From Ceratopteris richardii (Eukaryota; Streptophyta; Polypodiopsida; Polypodiales; Pteridaceae), in NCBI GenBank assembly GCA_020310875.1, contig CM035407.1, positions 67,149,158 through 67,213,157 on the forward strand: DNA of 64,000 nt, written 5' to 3'. The position numbers and the translations under genes are program-made. The notes under the pieces are model-generated. The model was not told the DNA's origin, did not search any database, and saw only the letters and a list, made by a program, of their open reading frames with translations. Shown here piece by piece: positions 47,598-59,754 of this stretch (position 1 is the stretch's first letter; the number at the start of each line of letters is the position of its first letter).

Positions 47598-48480
47598 CTA
47601 ACTATATCCTTGATTATTGTATGTTTTCTTGTGAGCTTTACTTAGTTGACAAGCCTCACATTTGTATATCATATGTTGACCTTCAATATCTGGTAGACCA
47701 AGCACTGCACCATTCTTTGTCATCTCTTTTATTCCTCTTTCATTAAGATGTCCTAACCTCTTGTGCCATAAATCCAATTGAGACATCTTTTGGCTTCCAT
47801 AAGTAAACAATGCATGTCCCACATTACCTTGGACTTTGAGAGTGAATAATCTTCCTTCCTTTTTCCCTATAGAAATGCTCATATATCCTTGGCTTGGATC
47901 TTCAACATAAACACCATCACTTGTAAATCTGACTTCATATTTCTCAACAATTTGCCCTACACTTATTAGATTTTTAGGAATTGTTGGAACATAAAGTACC
48001 TTGCTTAGAAGTGTGCTTCCACTCTTTGTCTTCAGTGATCCAATGCTCTCAACTTTGTGTTTGGTGTTGTCTCCTGTTTGAATTGTATGTCCATTCACTT
48101 TAGCTTCCATATCAGTCATTAAGGAGATATTGCCACTCAGATGATTGCTACATCCTGGGTCAATATAAAACACCATTTGATCTTCATTGATTACTTCATG
48201 TGTTGCATTCAAGGTGAGAGTCAAGTCTTCCTTCTGATCTGAAGCATAATTGTAATAGGTGTTGTTGTAGGATTGAGTTTGGAAACTCCTTCCTCCTCCT
48301 CTAGTAAATGAGGCCCTACCACCTCTTCCTCTGAAATTACCTCTTTGATTTCTACCTCCTCTTCCTTTAGGACTGAAACTATGATTATGAATTCCACCAT
48401 TTTGATTATTATACCACAAATCATTTGCCAAATCATTTGTTCTTCCACATATCCAACAAGCTTTAGCATTTTCTTTATTC
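47598..48480 (-). pseudogene. protease and GAG-pre-integrase of copia G
   Basis: Protease FYIDPGCSNHLSGNISLM and LYVPTIPKNLISVGQIVE; GAG-pre-integrase LDLWHKRLGHLNERGIKEM and CEACQLSKAHKKTYN. Upstream lies a glycine/arginine-rich nucleocapsid end (RGRGGRASFTRGGGRSFQ). Element H is inserted just beyond, in the nucleocapsid part. Confidence 0.85.
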
Positions 48481-48493
48481 TTACCTCCTCTAC

Positions 48494-49003
48494 TATTGTA
48501 TGAACAACCAATCTACTCTAAGAGAGTAACCTAAGAAACTCTACGAGTCTAATCAAACCCACAAGGGGTGAGAGATGCAAGTATCCACCCAACCAACTCC
48601 ACCCATATATATACCTCAAGGCCAAGGGGGGAAATGTGAGGAGATCTTGCCAAGCGTCCCATCCACATGGATGCTAATCCAAGGCCTTCTATCCTTGGAA
48701 ATCATAAGGAATCACATGGCTCGCACATGGATTCTAAAAGGATTTCTCCCAAGCTTGTACGTACAAGTCTCAAGGCTTGAGAGGCCTCCCTAAGGGTAAA
48801 ATACCATACCCTTAGGAAATATCAATCCTAAGGGTCAAAACCCTTCAATTGGGAGCAAATAAATCCAAATAACTCAAGGGTTCAAACCATCCACTTGGAG
48901 AAACTTTCCCAAGGGTTTCCCAATAAACTCCAAGGGTTCTCCAAGTGATTTTGGACCCTCAAAACCCATGTCTTTGGCCACTCTGACCCATAGTTATACA
49001 ACA
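48494..49003 (-). repeat. 3' LTR of element H
   Basis: Minus-strand 3' LTR next to the polypurine tract. A TATA box GGTATATATATGGG lies near 48,602-48,613. The outer terminal base pair differs slightly from that of the partner LTR. Confidence 0.9.
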
Positions 49004-52000
49004 TTCTTCCCCTCTTTAACATTTCCGTCCTCGAAAATGTGTGTAGGTATAATATGTGGAGTATTCCCCCGTGCCCCATGATCATTCCATAGATCAGGGT
49101 TTTCATCTCTCTGATTTGCCTCTTTGTTAGAAGGTGATTGTATCTCATACTATATCTGAAAAAGAAGGGAATCCACTTGTGGGCTAATCCGTGTCCAAAT
49201 AATTCTAATATTACTTAACTTTGCACGTGAACCATTAAATCAAGTGCTAAGTATGGATAGAATGATAAGGATGGATTAAAATAGTCTCCAACTAATTTGC
49301 TATGTAGATTCATTTCTATGCACTACTCAGGTATGGATCTAGCAAAATAGATGGATCTCTAACTAATTCAAGACTTTGAGAAGTCTCCTTAAATTGAGTT
49401 TGACCAAAACATCTAAATAAGATGTCTCTAACTATTTTCTACTTATTAACCAACATCTACTAATCCCTTTTCCAAATATAGGACTCCCATGTCCTATTTT
49501 ACTTTAGAGTTAAGGTAGAATGTAGGAAAGAAGTGATTCAATTCTTTGGGCAACCCACCTCAAAATGATTTCCCCAAGACTTTCTCTAAAAGCCTTGACT
49601 CTTTTTTTTTTCTTAAGAGTTTTACTTCAAACTCTTTTAAGAGAACTTTTTAGATTCTTCATCCATTGATCTTAAGCAACATTAGATGGATGAATGAATT
49701 CTCTTAAACTTAAGTATCTTCTAAAGTTGAAAGGGTTCTATACAAAACATCCATCTTTTGATGTTTAACTTGGTTATCCATTCCATCTAGCTAAACCTGA
49801 TCTACGAGTGGCTTTGAAGATTCCTTCCAAGTCAAATCCAAGGTCTGGAAAAGCAAGAAGGAAGAACCAAAACTCGACGTAACCGGTTCAACTTCTGAAA
49901 CACTAAAATGATTGAGTCAAATCAGATGAGACTCAAAACTTTACGGATTTTAATCTAGCAATGGTTTGAAGCATTGTTTCTACCTTTATGAGATTGAATC
50001 TAAATTCTCAAGAAGATCCTTTGGGTAAAGTTTAACCATCATCCATCTAACAAACTCTAGTGGTATAAAACATCGGTGTCTCAAGCCACCAAGTTTTGAT
50101 GATGTACTCCAACTTTACTCCCAAACTATCATGCTTCAAATATCTTTAATTAAGAAATTAGTCCTTTTCAATCTCTTGAGACTCCTCTAGACTGGAATAC
50201 CAAGTCTAGTATAAATTTCTTAGTTTAGGAGATTGATTATCTCGTTGTACTATCAACAAGATGTTTTGAAGTCACTTAGTCTAACCCCAATTACATAGAT
50301 AACTAAGTCAATCTTTTTAAATATCTCTTGATACATCTTTATTCTAAAAGATATTAACTCACATAGTTGTATTGATAAAGAACTTCAAAATCCTTAACAA
50401 AACTACATTAGTCTTACTGAAAATCTTTATGAAGATGTAAAAAGTGATTTCACTTCATGATCTTCAAACTTTCTGAGTTACATGATATTTGAAGTGCTTC
50501 ATGGTCATATTCTTGACCATTCAATACTTCATTTTTACCCATGGAGTTTCAATTTTCCTTGGGGTGGAATTTCACTCCAACTTATGAGCCCAAGACTAAA
50601 AGATACCTATCATATCAAGGTTTGATGTCCCATACCATCATTCCTACATTAATGTGAATATAAATTATAGTGTCCCATACCACCATACTTTATATCCAAC
50701 ACTGATGTGTAGATGATATTTTCTTAAAGTCTAGAAGCTTAATATAACTATAGAGTATCCTTTACTTAGATTCTTCTTGCTAGAATCTGAAGTCAAGAAA
50801 TTACTTCTATGTTTTCCATCTTGCTTAGGTAACTAGGGCTTCCAACACAAGATCTCTCTATAATCTTAATTATCCCTAAACTTATATTGGAAGCTCTAAA
50901 ACTTTTGATGAAATAAACATCCATCCTGAAGGAATAAACATCCATCCTTTCCGTGATTCCAAGTGTCTTGAATCGTATGCAAGATCTAGTTAGTTTTTCC
51001 CTAACTATCTTGAAGTGAAAAGAGATTATTCTTGCCCTTTAGATTCCTTTGTTTATCCAAAGCTTTCAAAAAGCTACCCTAGGGTTTTCTAGGAATATCA
51101 TTTACTACTTAAGTCTAAGCATCTTCTAATGCTTTTAGATTTCTCTTGAAATCTCTTTAAGAATAGGTGAATACAAGTTTCACCTTCCCGAGACTTAAGT
51201 ATCATTTATCAAAGTTGTAGACTACGTACTTTGTAAATTCTCTCCTTCTTACTTCCCTTTAGAGAAGTATAAGATTTGACATGCTTTATTTAAGCTCGTG
51301 GCTTAGAACTACCTTTTTTCAAAATCTTTTGTGCTATTGTTGGGATCCCAATGTTAGATTTAGCATGCCATGAAGTTGCTTTTTTGAGTAGATCATTGTT
51401 TAACAATCTTTTATCTCATCATCTATCTTTTAAGCTTCTATTTATGGAATTAATTGTACCAATTCTTGATAAGTTTTGGCACTTTCTTCCCCCCTTTGAA
51501 GAGTTTTTGACCTCAGAAACTTTGAAATCTATGGCTTCATTCACAAGTAGAGAGTCAATTCTCTGAATCCTCCCAATATTGGACTATTCAAGCAATCTTA
51601 TACTTGAGTAGACTTTGAAAATTTTCTATAAGATTTACTAGAAATGCATTTTAGTTTTGGTATCTTTTAGAAGATCTTCTAGAGGTAGCTAAGCGACCAC
51701 CTATCCTAACTTGCTCATGAACTTTCTCTTGACTTTATGGTGTCATGAGTTCTCATGTTTTGCAAGAATGCAATGCTTATGCCTATCTTTAGGAGAGGTG
51801 GATTTGATTTTTCAATGCTAATCAAATCATAAGAGGTTTGAAGGTACTATGAAATAAGAAAAATATTTCCATTTCATCATTCTACCTATAGAACTTTAAG
51901 TTCCTTCCATTAAGAATCGTTGCATCTGCTAAGGAAAACCTTAATTGACTTTCCTGAGATGCAAGTCTATTGAATTAATGAAGCCCTCAATTAAACTGGA

Positions 52001-54295
52001 AATTTTTCCAAAAGGAGGGAGCTTTCAATTTTCATGATGCCTTGAATACTTTTCGCCATTCATGTTGGTGAAAGTAATCTTTGCTCATAATTGGTTTCCA
52101 TCAATGTCTTTGATGGCATCAACTTAATAGAGCTTTATATCATGAGACTCTTGAAACCATTCTAGAGTGTCATGCTATTTAGGATATGTCATGAAGAACT
52201 CTTTTAGAACCTTTTTTTTTCAATTAACTATCTCTAAGTATGTTTAAACTTAGAGGAGTATTCTAGGTTCTATGAAGTAGTGTAACAATATGCCCTATAA
52301 AAACTTTCTAGAGATAACATCTATGTCATTGATGACATTTGATGTATTCAGGTGCCATCTTCTCAAGATATCTCATTAGAAGCTTGTTTTGGAACCATCT
52401 TTAAGTATGTGGCATACTTAGAGTTAGCATTGAAAATGCTAGGTTCTCTAATAGCTGTGTATACATGATATCTTGGATTAGGCACTTCAAAAACTCTCAA
52501 AGTTATCAAATATACTTTCATGTATACATTGCTTGAGGCTAAAAATTGTATTGAAATATTGAACCCGAAGAATTTTTCTAAGTTATTAAAGAACTTAGGT
52601 GTATTCAGGTATTCTTCAATTCATTTTTGCCTTGCCATTGACTTGGTAATGGCTTTACCTCCTTAGGTTTACTTCATTGGTAGTCAAGTCATACTTAATG
52701 TGTTCATAACATTAAATATGTGATACATTAGTATCCCTTTTTGGAAATACATTGCTAAGTACTTATATTGCAAAATCTAATCATGATTTTGCGAGTACTT
52801 TAGCTTCATTCCTTTCCAATTTCCTTGCTTCTGTAAAGAAGTAAACCCTCTACTCAGGACTATGATTACTTACTTGGTTTCATAACTTTCCAAAAACAAA
52901 AGAGTGAATTTTATTCACTGAAGTACATATGTTTGCATACATTCATTACATATCCATGCATGCCATGAATTATTTTAGTAATCCATAGCCTTAATCATAC
53001 TTAGTGTATGTTAGAAACATATACATCTTCACTCAAAGATGCTTAGCATGCATAAGGTTCAAAAATTTGAACCCCTCTTTAAAGCATGCATGGAATTCAC
53101 ACTCATAATTCCATTTCATGTATGAATCTATATACTACATATGCTAAGAATAAGCCATGCTATGATGGATGTTATGTATTCATCCTCATGAATGGAGTCC
53201 CTTCCATGCATCATCATGCTAATGCACATGCTTGTATGCATTTACAATTATTTCTCATAAAAAGAGAGCTTTGGAGTTGAACTTTGGGCATCGAAAATTA
53301 TTCTTTTGGAAAAAGATAATGCACATACATCCATTCTTTTTAGTGCATGAATGCATGTAAGTACTCGAGGGTCTACTCCTATGTGTTTGCCTATTTTAAA
53401 ATTCACAAATGTAGTTAAACCCTATCAAAAATTAAAGTTCTATCTCATGCTTCAATTATGTAAGCACGCAAAGATAGTGGTAAATAAGGTAAAAAACATA
53501 AAACATAAATTTGAGAAGTACTTAGCTTTATAGGAAGCTTCATCCTTCCTTTGTGTTTAGGGGAGGGCCAATCCTTTGCTTCTAGCTTCTCCAACATTTG
53601 ATGTGTCCCCCTTGCTCCTTTATGTTCCTTCATCATGCTCCAAGAGACAAATGTTGAAGTGAATACTTCCTCATGTGCTCCATGAGGTGGATCCATTTTT
53701 ATGTTTCATGAAGAGAAAAGTCTTCTCTTGATGCTCCCCATCACTTCTAAACTCTAAAATTACCAAATGTGCATAACATAGAAATTAATTATGGGTAGCT
53801 CATGGCTGCAATTCGTAATGCACATAATCACATATAGACTATTCGACTGTCAAAATAATACTATATATCTATCATATTCTAGGACAAAGATAAAACAACT
53901 TTCTCACGAGCGCTAGTGAGCATGGATTCTAATGTGTAGATCCGTCTGTAGATGTCCTGAAAGCCCAAATAAATTCCACATGCAAGATAAGCACGGCTTT
54001 TATTGACTACATATAGTCTAAATCACGACGTTAAACAAAGAGTGAAAGGAGGAAGCGCAGCTTGCGCATCACGGACGAGCTGGACTCATGGGTTACGTGC
54101 ATTCACTTGCCTTTACATGCGAGTGAAGTGCAAGTAATTCTCGTCCTATCTCCTTCCCTAGATGGGGGTTCCCATGCGCCGGCCTAAAAAAACTTTTTAC
54201 AAATGTAGAGAAGAGTCTCCAGCTCGATGCAATTGGCATTCAAGGATGACAAGATAGCTCGCGGAAGTAACTCACATATCGAATTGGCTCTAAAC
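49004..54295 (-). other. interior of element H without recognisable coding
   Basis: 5.3 kb of AT-rich DNA, uniformly rich in CTT/AAG and TCTAA words. The longest frames are under 85 codons and show no domain on either strand. I could not identify a standard tRNA primer site beside the 5' LTR; the sequence there is TTTAGAGCCAATTCG on the minus strand. Confidence 0.6.
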
Positions 54296-54806
54296 TGTTG
54301 TATGAACAACAAATCTACTCTAAAGAGAGTAACCTAAGAAACTCTAAGAGTCTAATCAAACCCACAAGGGGTGAGAGATGCAAGTATCCACCCAACCAAC
54401 TCCACCCATATATATACCTGAAGGCCAAGGGGGGAAATGTGAGGAGATCTTGCCAAGTGTCCCCTCCACATGGATGCTAATCCAAGGCCTTCTATCCTTG
54501 GAAATCACAAGGAATCACATGGCTCTCACATGGATTCTAAAAGGATTTCCCCCAAGCTTGTACGTACAAGTCTCAAGGCTTGAGAGGCCTCCCTAAGGAT
54601 AAAATACCATACCCTTAGGAAATATCAATCCTAAGGGTCAAAACCCCTAAATGAGGAGCAAATAAATCCAAGTAACTCAAGGTTTCAAACCATACACTTG
54701 GAGACACTTTCCCAAGGGTTTCCCAATAAACTCCAAGGGTTTTTCAAGTGATTTTGGACCCTCAAAACCCATGTCTTTGGCCACTCTAACCCATAGTTAT
54801 ACAACA
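54296..54806 (-). repeat. 5' LTR of element H
   Basis: Minus-strand 5' LTR, about 96% identical to 48,494-49,003 by eye, ending TTCATACAACA. It carries the same TATATATA box near 54,405-54,416. Confidence 0.9.
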
Positions 54807-54811
54807 TCTAC

Positions 54812-55455
54812 CTTTACCTCTGAAATTCATCTTCCCTTTCATGATGTTTACTTGGATTGAAGATCCTTCTTGATCATTTTTCTGCTTGCCTTTAGCATTC
54901 TTCTTCTTATCCTTTGAATACATTGCTTGACTTGAACTTCTATCATTCTCTCCTTTAATGTCTTGCTCAGATGTTAGCATATGTCCTAACAATTGATTAA
55001 GATCAGGAGTAAAATGATCTAATGATAATTATGTAGACAATATGAAAGGCTTCCACTTTTCATCTCCTCTTAGACCTGTAAGTATTTGCCTTACCAACTT
55101 GTCTTCTTCAATTTCTTCATCTACTGCTCCCAAACTATCTGCAATGTCCTTCATCCTTGTAACATAATTAGAGATTGACTGAGAACCTTTCTTTTTGAAA
55201 GTTGTAAATTCAGCCCATAGTGACGCCTTTTTTGATTTTGTTGTGTTTTAGAAATTTTCTTCCAAAGCATTCCATACATTTGTTGCACTTTCTAATCCTC
55301 TGATGAGTGGTAGAAGATAATCATTTACAGCCATGTAAATGATGCTCCTAGCTTGAGCATCTTTTCTCATCCAACTCTTCAATTCTACAAGTTCTTCTCT
55401 TGTTGGAACACTTGGATCCTTAAACTTAGGCTTTTCTTCTTCTCCTATAATAAAT
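54812..55455 (-). pseudogene. gag of copia G
   Basis: Words shared with the C gag: MYSKDKKKNAKGKQK, DPSVPTREELVELK-like wording, and MLTSEQDIKGEND. Copia UBN2-type gag. Broken. Confidence 0.75.
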
Positions 55456-56405
55456 TATATCAAATCTTTGCTTATATATCAAAAATAAACCAAACTTCAC
55501 ACAAACTTTACATTATCTTTGAAGTTCATTAAGAAATACTTCTCTCTATGAAGTTTCCTTCAGCTTTGATAGTTTACTTTAGAAATGGACTTCAATCTCT
55601 GCATATGACTTTGATTTTAACTATTCAAATGATGCACACATATTCATACTAGCTTTGCACAATCATAATGATCATGAGTTCTTCAAAAGAACCATTAGAT
55701 TTCTAATTTGATAACTTAGATCAAACCTATATGAGAAACTACTGTTTAGAAATGGCAACTTTGACATGGTCAACTTCTTAAGTTGATTTCTCTTACAATC
55801 TAACTCGTTTTGCTAAATGCTTTTAGCAAAAAACTCCTTACCTTCTAACTTAAATTTTGAGTGCTCGAACATAAAAAACTTTACACTGAGCATTGAGATC
55901 CAAGCAAATCTCGGAACAACAAAATGCGCGATTCTGAGAACTTCACCTGCAGAATTCTACATATGAATGTTCCTACTTGTTATACACACAACCTGAAGAG
56001 AATTAGATCATCAAACTTTGGTCATAGCTTGATTAGCTTCTGAATTATACGAGTACAAAAGATTTCCTGATCCACATGATCAGGCTGAGAGAATTCTAAG
56101 AAAGACTAGTCGCTAATTTACGAGAAAACTATCTACACATCTATCTCTTAGAAAACTTGAATTCTATTGAGTATACTCTCATCTATTCTTCATTTCTCTT
56201 CTATGTCACGACTAGACATGAATGTATATACACATATGAGTATGAACTTGTCACTAAATCAAAATATTTTTGAAGACTCGCATACATAAATGTATAGAAC
56301 ATTTCTTCCTGATTCTTCATTTGAATTCATGCTTTGAGCTTGAATCTTTTCTTCACTTCTTCATTCCTAGGCTTCATGTAATCATCCATTAATGATTGTC
56401 TTGTT
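55456..56405 (-). repeat. LTR-like sequence of copia G
   Basis: On the minus strand it shares spaced words with the C LTR (for example TTAGAAGGTAAGGAG and GCTAAAAGCATTT near 55,815-55,855). It is diverged and its ends are not clear. Confidence 0.45.
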
Positions 56406-56660
56406 CCAAAAATTAGAGAGTTAGCTTCTTAGTAGTTTGTGAGAGATTTGAGCTTTTGTAAGAGAGTTCCTTTGCAATAGAAAGCTTTCCATTGTTCCTC
56501 TCTTTGATCTTGCCTTGTGTGCATGTGTGTATGTGTGTGCATGCTAGTGTGCTTCTCACTCACACATTGGTTCCTTCACATGCTCATGATCTTCATACCA
56601 ATCCTCACGTCTCTGTAGATTGACAAGTAAAGGAGGTGATACTCATGCTTGAGCTACATT
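56406..56660 (+). repeat. K-type LTR fragment
   Basis: Read on the plus strand it matches the last 250 bases of the K LTR: CCATTGTTCCTCTCTTTGAT, CTTCATACC.TCCTCACGTCT, GATTGACAAGTAAAGGAGGT, ending GCTTGAGCTACA. It abuts the RT part of Ty3 element I at 56,661. It is a diverged relative of K rather than a recent copy. Confidence 0.75.
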
Positions 56661-57250
56661 GTCCAAGAATGGTAATGGGAAAGGATCGGGTATAATTGCC
56701 ACATTCAATTTTCTATAGTCAACACACATCCGTAATTGCTTATTTTTTCAAAACAATAAAAATAGGCGAGACCCATTCTGGATTATCAATAGGTAAAATG
56801 TATCCCACTTTGATTAATCTATCCAGCTCGTGTTTCACCTACTCTGCAAAGTTGGTGATGATACAACTTCTGATCAAGACCTTTCATATTTGCATACGTC
56901 CATGAAAAAACATCTTTGTATTGTTGTAGTAGAGGTATCAGCGCCATCCAAAATTTCGGAGCAAGCTCCGAACAAATTTGGACGAGCTTTGGATCTTTCA
57001 TAGTATCGCAATTTATGACATCCAAAGAATCTTCTTCTTCTCGAATCTTCCGAATCTCCATGGGATTTTCTATCACTAGGTTGACAATATCTTCATCTTT
57101 TTGTTCCAAGGGTTTCATGTAGACTAGGGCCGACATACTGTCCCAGCTTGGGCTGATGACTGAATTCAAATCCACCACTCCGAAAGATAGCATATCTCTA
57201 TTTGCTTCTAAAAACTGTTGTTCTTCATCTTCCTCGAGCCCATCCAACAT
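56661..57250 (-). pseudogene. RT opening of Ty3 element I
   Basis: LLQQYKDVFSWTYANMKGLD is the classic stretch before the Ty3 RT core, and KVGYILPIDNPEWVSPIFIV is the first RT block. An acidic region with MLDGLEEDEEQQFLEANRDM precedes it. The K-type LTR fragment lies beyond. Confidence 0.75.
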
Positions 57251-57428
57251 ATGCGGAGGCTCTGTTAATACTAGTTTATGTTCAGGGAGGCAATGTTGCT
57301 CTTCTTCTAATGGAATGGAAAACGTTTCATGTCCTCTCGTGAATGTGATGGTCTTTTCATCCTAGTCTTGGCGGACTTTAGCATTTTTGTAACCAAGGCC
57401 ACCCCAATAGCAAATTATAATCCAAATT

Positions 57429-57660
57429 CTAACCCTTAAGCTCCAACACAAAAAATGCAATATTGAATAGTACCCAAGAAATTCGGATGGGGATATCCTT
57501 GACTAGCCCCACTGGCTGCACCCGCGATCGGTGTGCCATTCGAATGAAGAATGGAGCTGGATCTATTCGGTTCCAGCCCATTTGTTTACATGTTGTGGTA
57601 GAGGCAATGTTGATGTTGGACCCATCATCAATCAAAACCTTTGGAATGGCTTTGTTCCTT
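57429..57660 (-). pseudogene. retropepsin region of Ty3 element I
   Basis: MIDDGSNINIASTTTCKQMG is the active-site loop region of a retropepsin, followed by PVGLVKDIPIRISWVLFNIA and FFVLEL. Processing protease of the Gag-Pol precursor. Broken. Confidence 0.7.
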
Positions 57661-57782
57661 TATCTCACTGCAATTGTAGGAATTGCATAGTCAACTATTT
57701 TTTCAGGAACATCTCGTACCATCGAGATGGAAGATTTCGCACTCAGAGATGGTGAATATTTTTCCAATAGTTGTTGTAATAA

Positions 57783-58600
57783 CTACTTTTGAAAAGCTAG
57801 GACAAGCTCTAGTAAGGCCCCCAATGACAGTTTAATATGTGAATCGTGCAAGAACTTACAATGCTCACCATCCACTGATGTTCCAAGGTCCGTATTCCCT
57901 TTCTTCTGTTCTGTCCAAAACTTTTGGCTCCGAATCCTGCTAGTAGTCTTCTGATCAGTAGACCCGACCTGTAGCACTTCAGATACTACTTCATTGGTTG
58001 GTATCCCAGAATTCCCCTTTGTCTTCTGAATAGACTCATCCACCTTCTTACCCAGTTTGCTATGTCGCTCTTTTCTAGAGGGTTCCATCGAAACTAACGG
58101 AGGCTCTACATAATGTGATGGGTACTCCGTAGCCCCATGAAATCCTTTCTTAAGTGTTTGCTTTTTCTCCGTTGGTGTTGGGTGATCAGAATTTTGCCCA
58201 CTCTGATACTCTTTCTGCAGCTTGGTGACCACTGATGCTGAAGGTTCTAAATACTCTAAGGTCACCACATTGGCCATGGGCACCTTAAGCTTAGCTTCCC
58301 ATTTTTGCTAATCATACTCTTTGGCCTCCTCGCATTCCCATTGTCTGTGGCCATATTGCAAATTGAACTGGCATTGGATTGGTCGATTTCCTAAAGTACC
58401 TATTCCAGGTTGTCAAAACCTCTGATCTCTACCAAGTTCTTGCAAATTTTGTCAGAAACCTCACCAGTGCTCCGGAATTTGATGCGGATCAGAATACTAC
58501 GACGGTCTTGAGAATCTGACACCTTGACTATCTTGCCATTGTTCGGAGGAGGCTTGTGGCTTATATCCGGTTGTATTCCCTTTCCATAAAGGGACATCCA
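57783..58600 (-). pseudogene. gag-protease linker of Ty3 element I
   Basis: A hydrophilic coding-like stretch rich in K, E, S and P (for example KKQTLKKGFHGATEYPSHYV) with no recognised domain. Confidence 0.5.
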
Positions 58601-58619
58601 CTTGTGCAGTAGCCACTAG

Positions 58620-59370
58620 TGTCTTCCTCACATTAAATCAACATTCCTCCAAGCTATGATTAGTCTTATTACAAATTGGATAGAATACTTGGTTGAATGC
58701 ACAATTAGCTTTGATATGGCCTGCATTCCTACACTGTAAACAATACAGTTGCTTCTATGGAGTCGTACCTTTATTGAACATGAAATTTGTCTTTTTGGAG
58801 CCCAAGTTAGCAAATTCTATTTTTTGATCCATCCTTTTCGCTAAGTCAATTATTTGATCAAGTGTATGAGATTGATCCAATGTGTACATGTAGATATTTT
58901 CTTTTATAGGTGGTTGAAGTCCGCCGACAAAAAATTCCTTTAACATTTCTGTGGAAGGAAATTTGTCTGTTAGAAATGGCCGCATCTTTGACCGTTCCTT
59001 TCTGCATCATATACTGGAGTGAAGCATAGAGCTCCAAAATGCTCTTGGCAGTCTGGACTCACTCTAAGAACGTCTCTTTCAACTCATTATAGGTTGAAAA
59101 ATAATATGAAGGGTACTTGATAAGCCATTTCACTGCATCACTTGCCATTGTGGCTTGGAATACGTGAAACTTATACTTATCATCGTGCAAGTTGTGATGA
59201 TTATAGATATATTGATTTTGGAATGTGCATACATGCACATCTAGGTTTTCATCTACTCTTCCATAAAAATGAGTATAGTTTAGCCCTAGCAATTGATTTC
59301 TGTGTGCCATCAAGTTTTCAAGCATTTGTAAGGTATCAAATTGAGTCACAGGAACTAGGGCTAACTCCAA
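58620..59370 (-). pseudogene. gag and zinc knuckles of Ty3 element I
   Basis: Retrotrans_gag words FQATMASDAVKWLIKYPSYY and FSTYNELKETFLE, then FFVGGLQPPIKENIYMY and a zinc knuckle CLQCRNAGHIKANC (C-X2-C-X4-H-X4-C) near 58,700-58,745, with a second CNKTNHSLEEC-type unit after it. Broken. Confidence 0.75.
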
Positions 59371-59754
59371 CTCTGGTGGGGGTTTGTTGCTGTCCTTTTA
59401 GCCTGATTTAGTAGGGTATATTTCTTCCTACAGTTGGCTCTGCTGGTCAATTCCACTTAATTCCCCTTGCCACAAGACTTTGGTTAGCTTGTCGTCCCTC
59501 CACTCAAAGAGCAAGTCCTTCAAAAGCCTAGAGGTATGACTCCATTTTCCACCCAATATAGCACTTCATCCGAAATGGTAATTGCATCTTCGAGGGGAAT
59601 ATCTTCAAGTTTCAATGTTGCTAGGGTCTGCTGAAAAAATTCATCTAAATACTCATGATGATAAGTCTTTTTCAAGTACTCCTTACCACTTCACAATGAC
59701 ATCAATCCACTCTGTGCTATGATTTGCTACCCCATCCCATCCTGGTTGCCAAAA
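59371..59754 (-). other. leader of Ty3 element I
   Basis: Between the gag start and the LTR end. The minus strand reads TTTTGGCAACCAGGATGG just after the LTR, placed as a primer site would be; I cannot name the tRNA. Confidence 0.5.

Larger units (their letters stand above)
48494..54806 (-). mobile_element. large non-coding LTR element H (LARD-like, ends whole)
   Basis: Two LTRs of about 510 bases (TGTTGTATAACTATGGG ... TTCATACAACA on the minus strand, with ACAACA/TGTTGT terminal inverted repeats) are flanked by target duplication TCTAC (48,489-48,493 and 54,807-54,811). The polypurine run at 49,004-49,015 (minus AAAGAGGGGAAGAA-like) gives minus orientation. LTRs differ by about 4%. The 5.3-kb interior has no recognisable gag or pol, as in LARD elements that rely on a partner. 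Confidence 0.9.
46011..56405 (-). mobile_element. Ty1/copia element G (broken), interrupted by element H
   Basis: Minus-strand copia of the same family as C. Right to left: LTR-like sequence (about 55,456-56,405), gag (54,812-55,455), [H], zinc-knuckle region and protease (47,900-48,480), GAG-pre-integrase, integrase (46,679-47,591) and the start of RT (46,011-46,682). The rest of RT, RNase H and the 3' LTR are not seen. About six breaks besides the nested element. Confidence 0.85.
56661..59754 (-). mobile_element. Ty3 element I, 5' half (broken)
   Basis: Right to left on the minus strand: a primer-site-like TTTTGGCAACCAGGATGG after the LTR end at 59,755, leader, gag (58,755-59,370), zinc knuckles (about 58,620-58,750), a long linker (57,783-58,600), retropepsin (57,429-57,660) and the opening of RT (56,661-57,250). 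Wording of the protease (MIDDGSNINIAS) and RT start (YKDVFSWTYANMKGLD) resembles the plant Tat group. About eight breaks. Confidence 0.8.

Noticed and set aside
51351-51566. 71-codon frame inside element H
   Set aside because: Short, no domain, no second copy; consistent with chance in AT-rich DNA.
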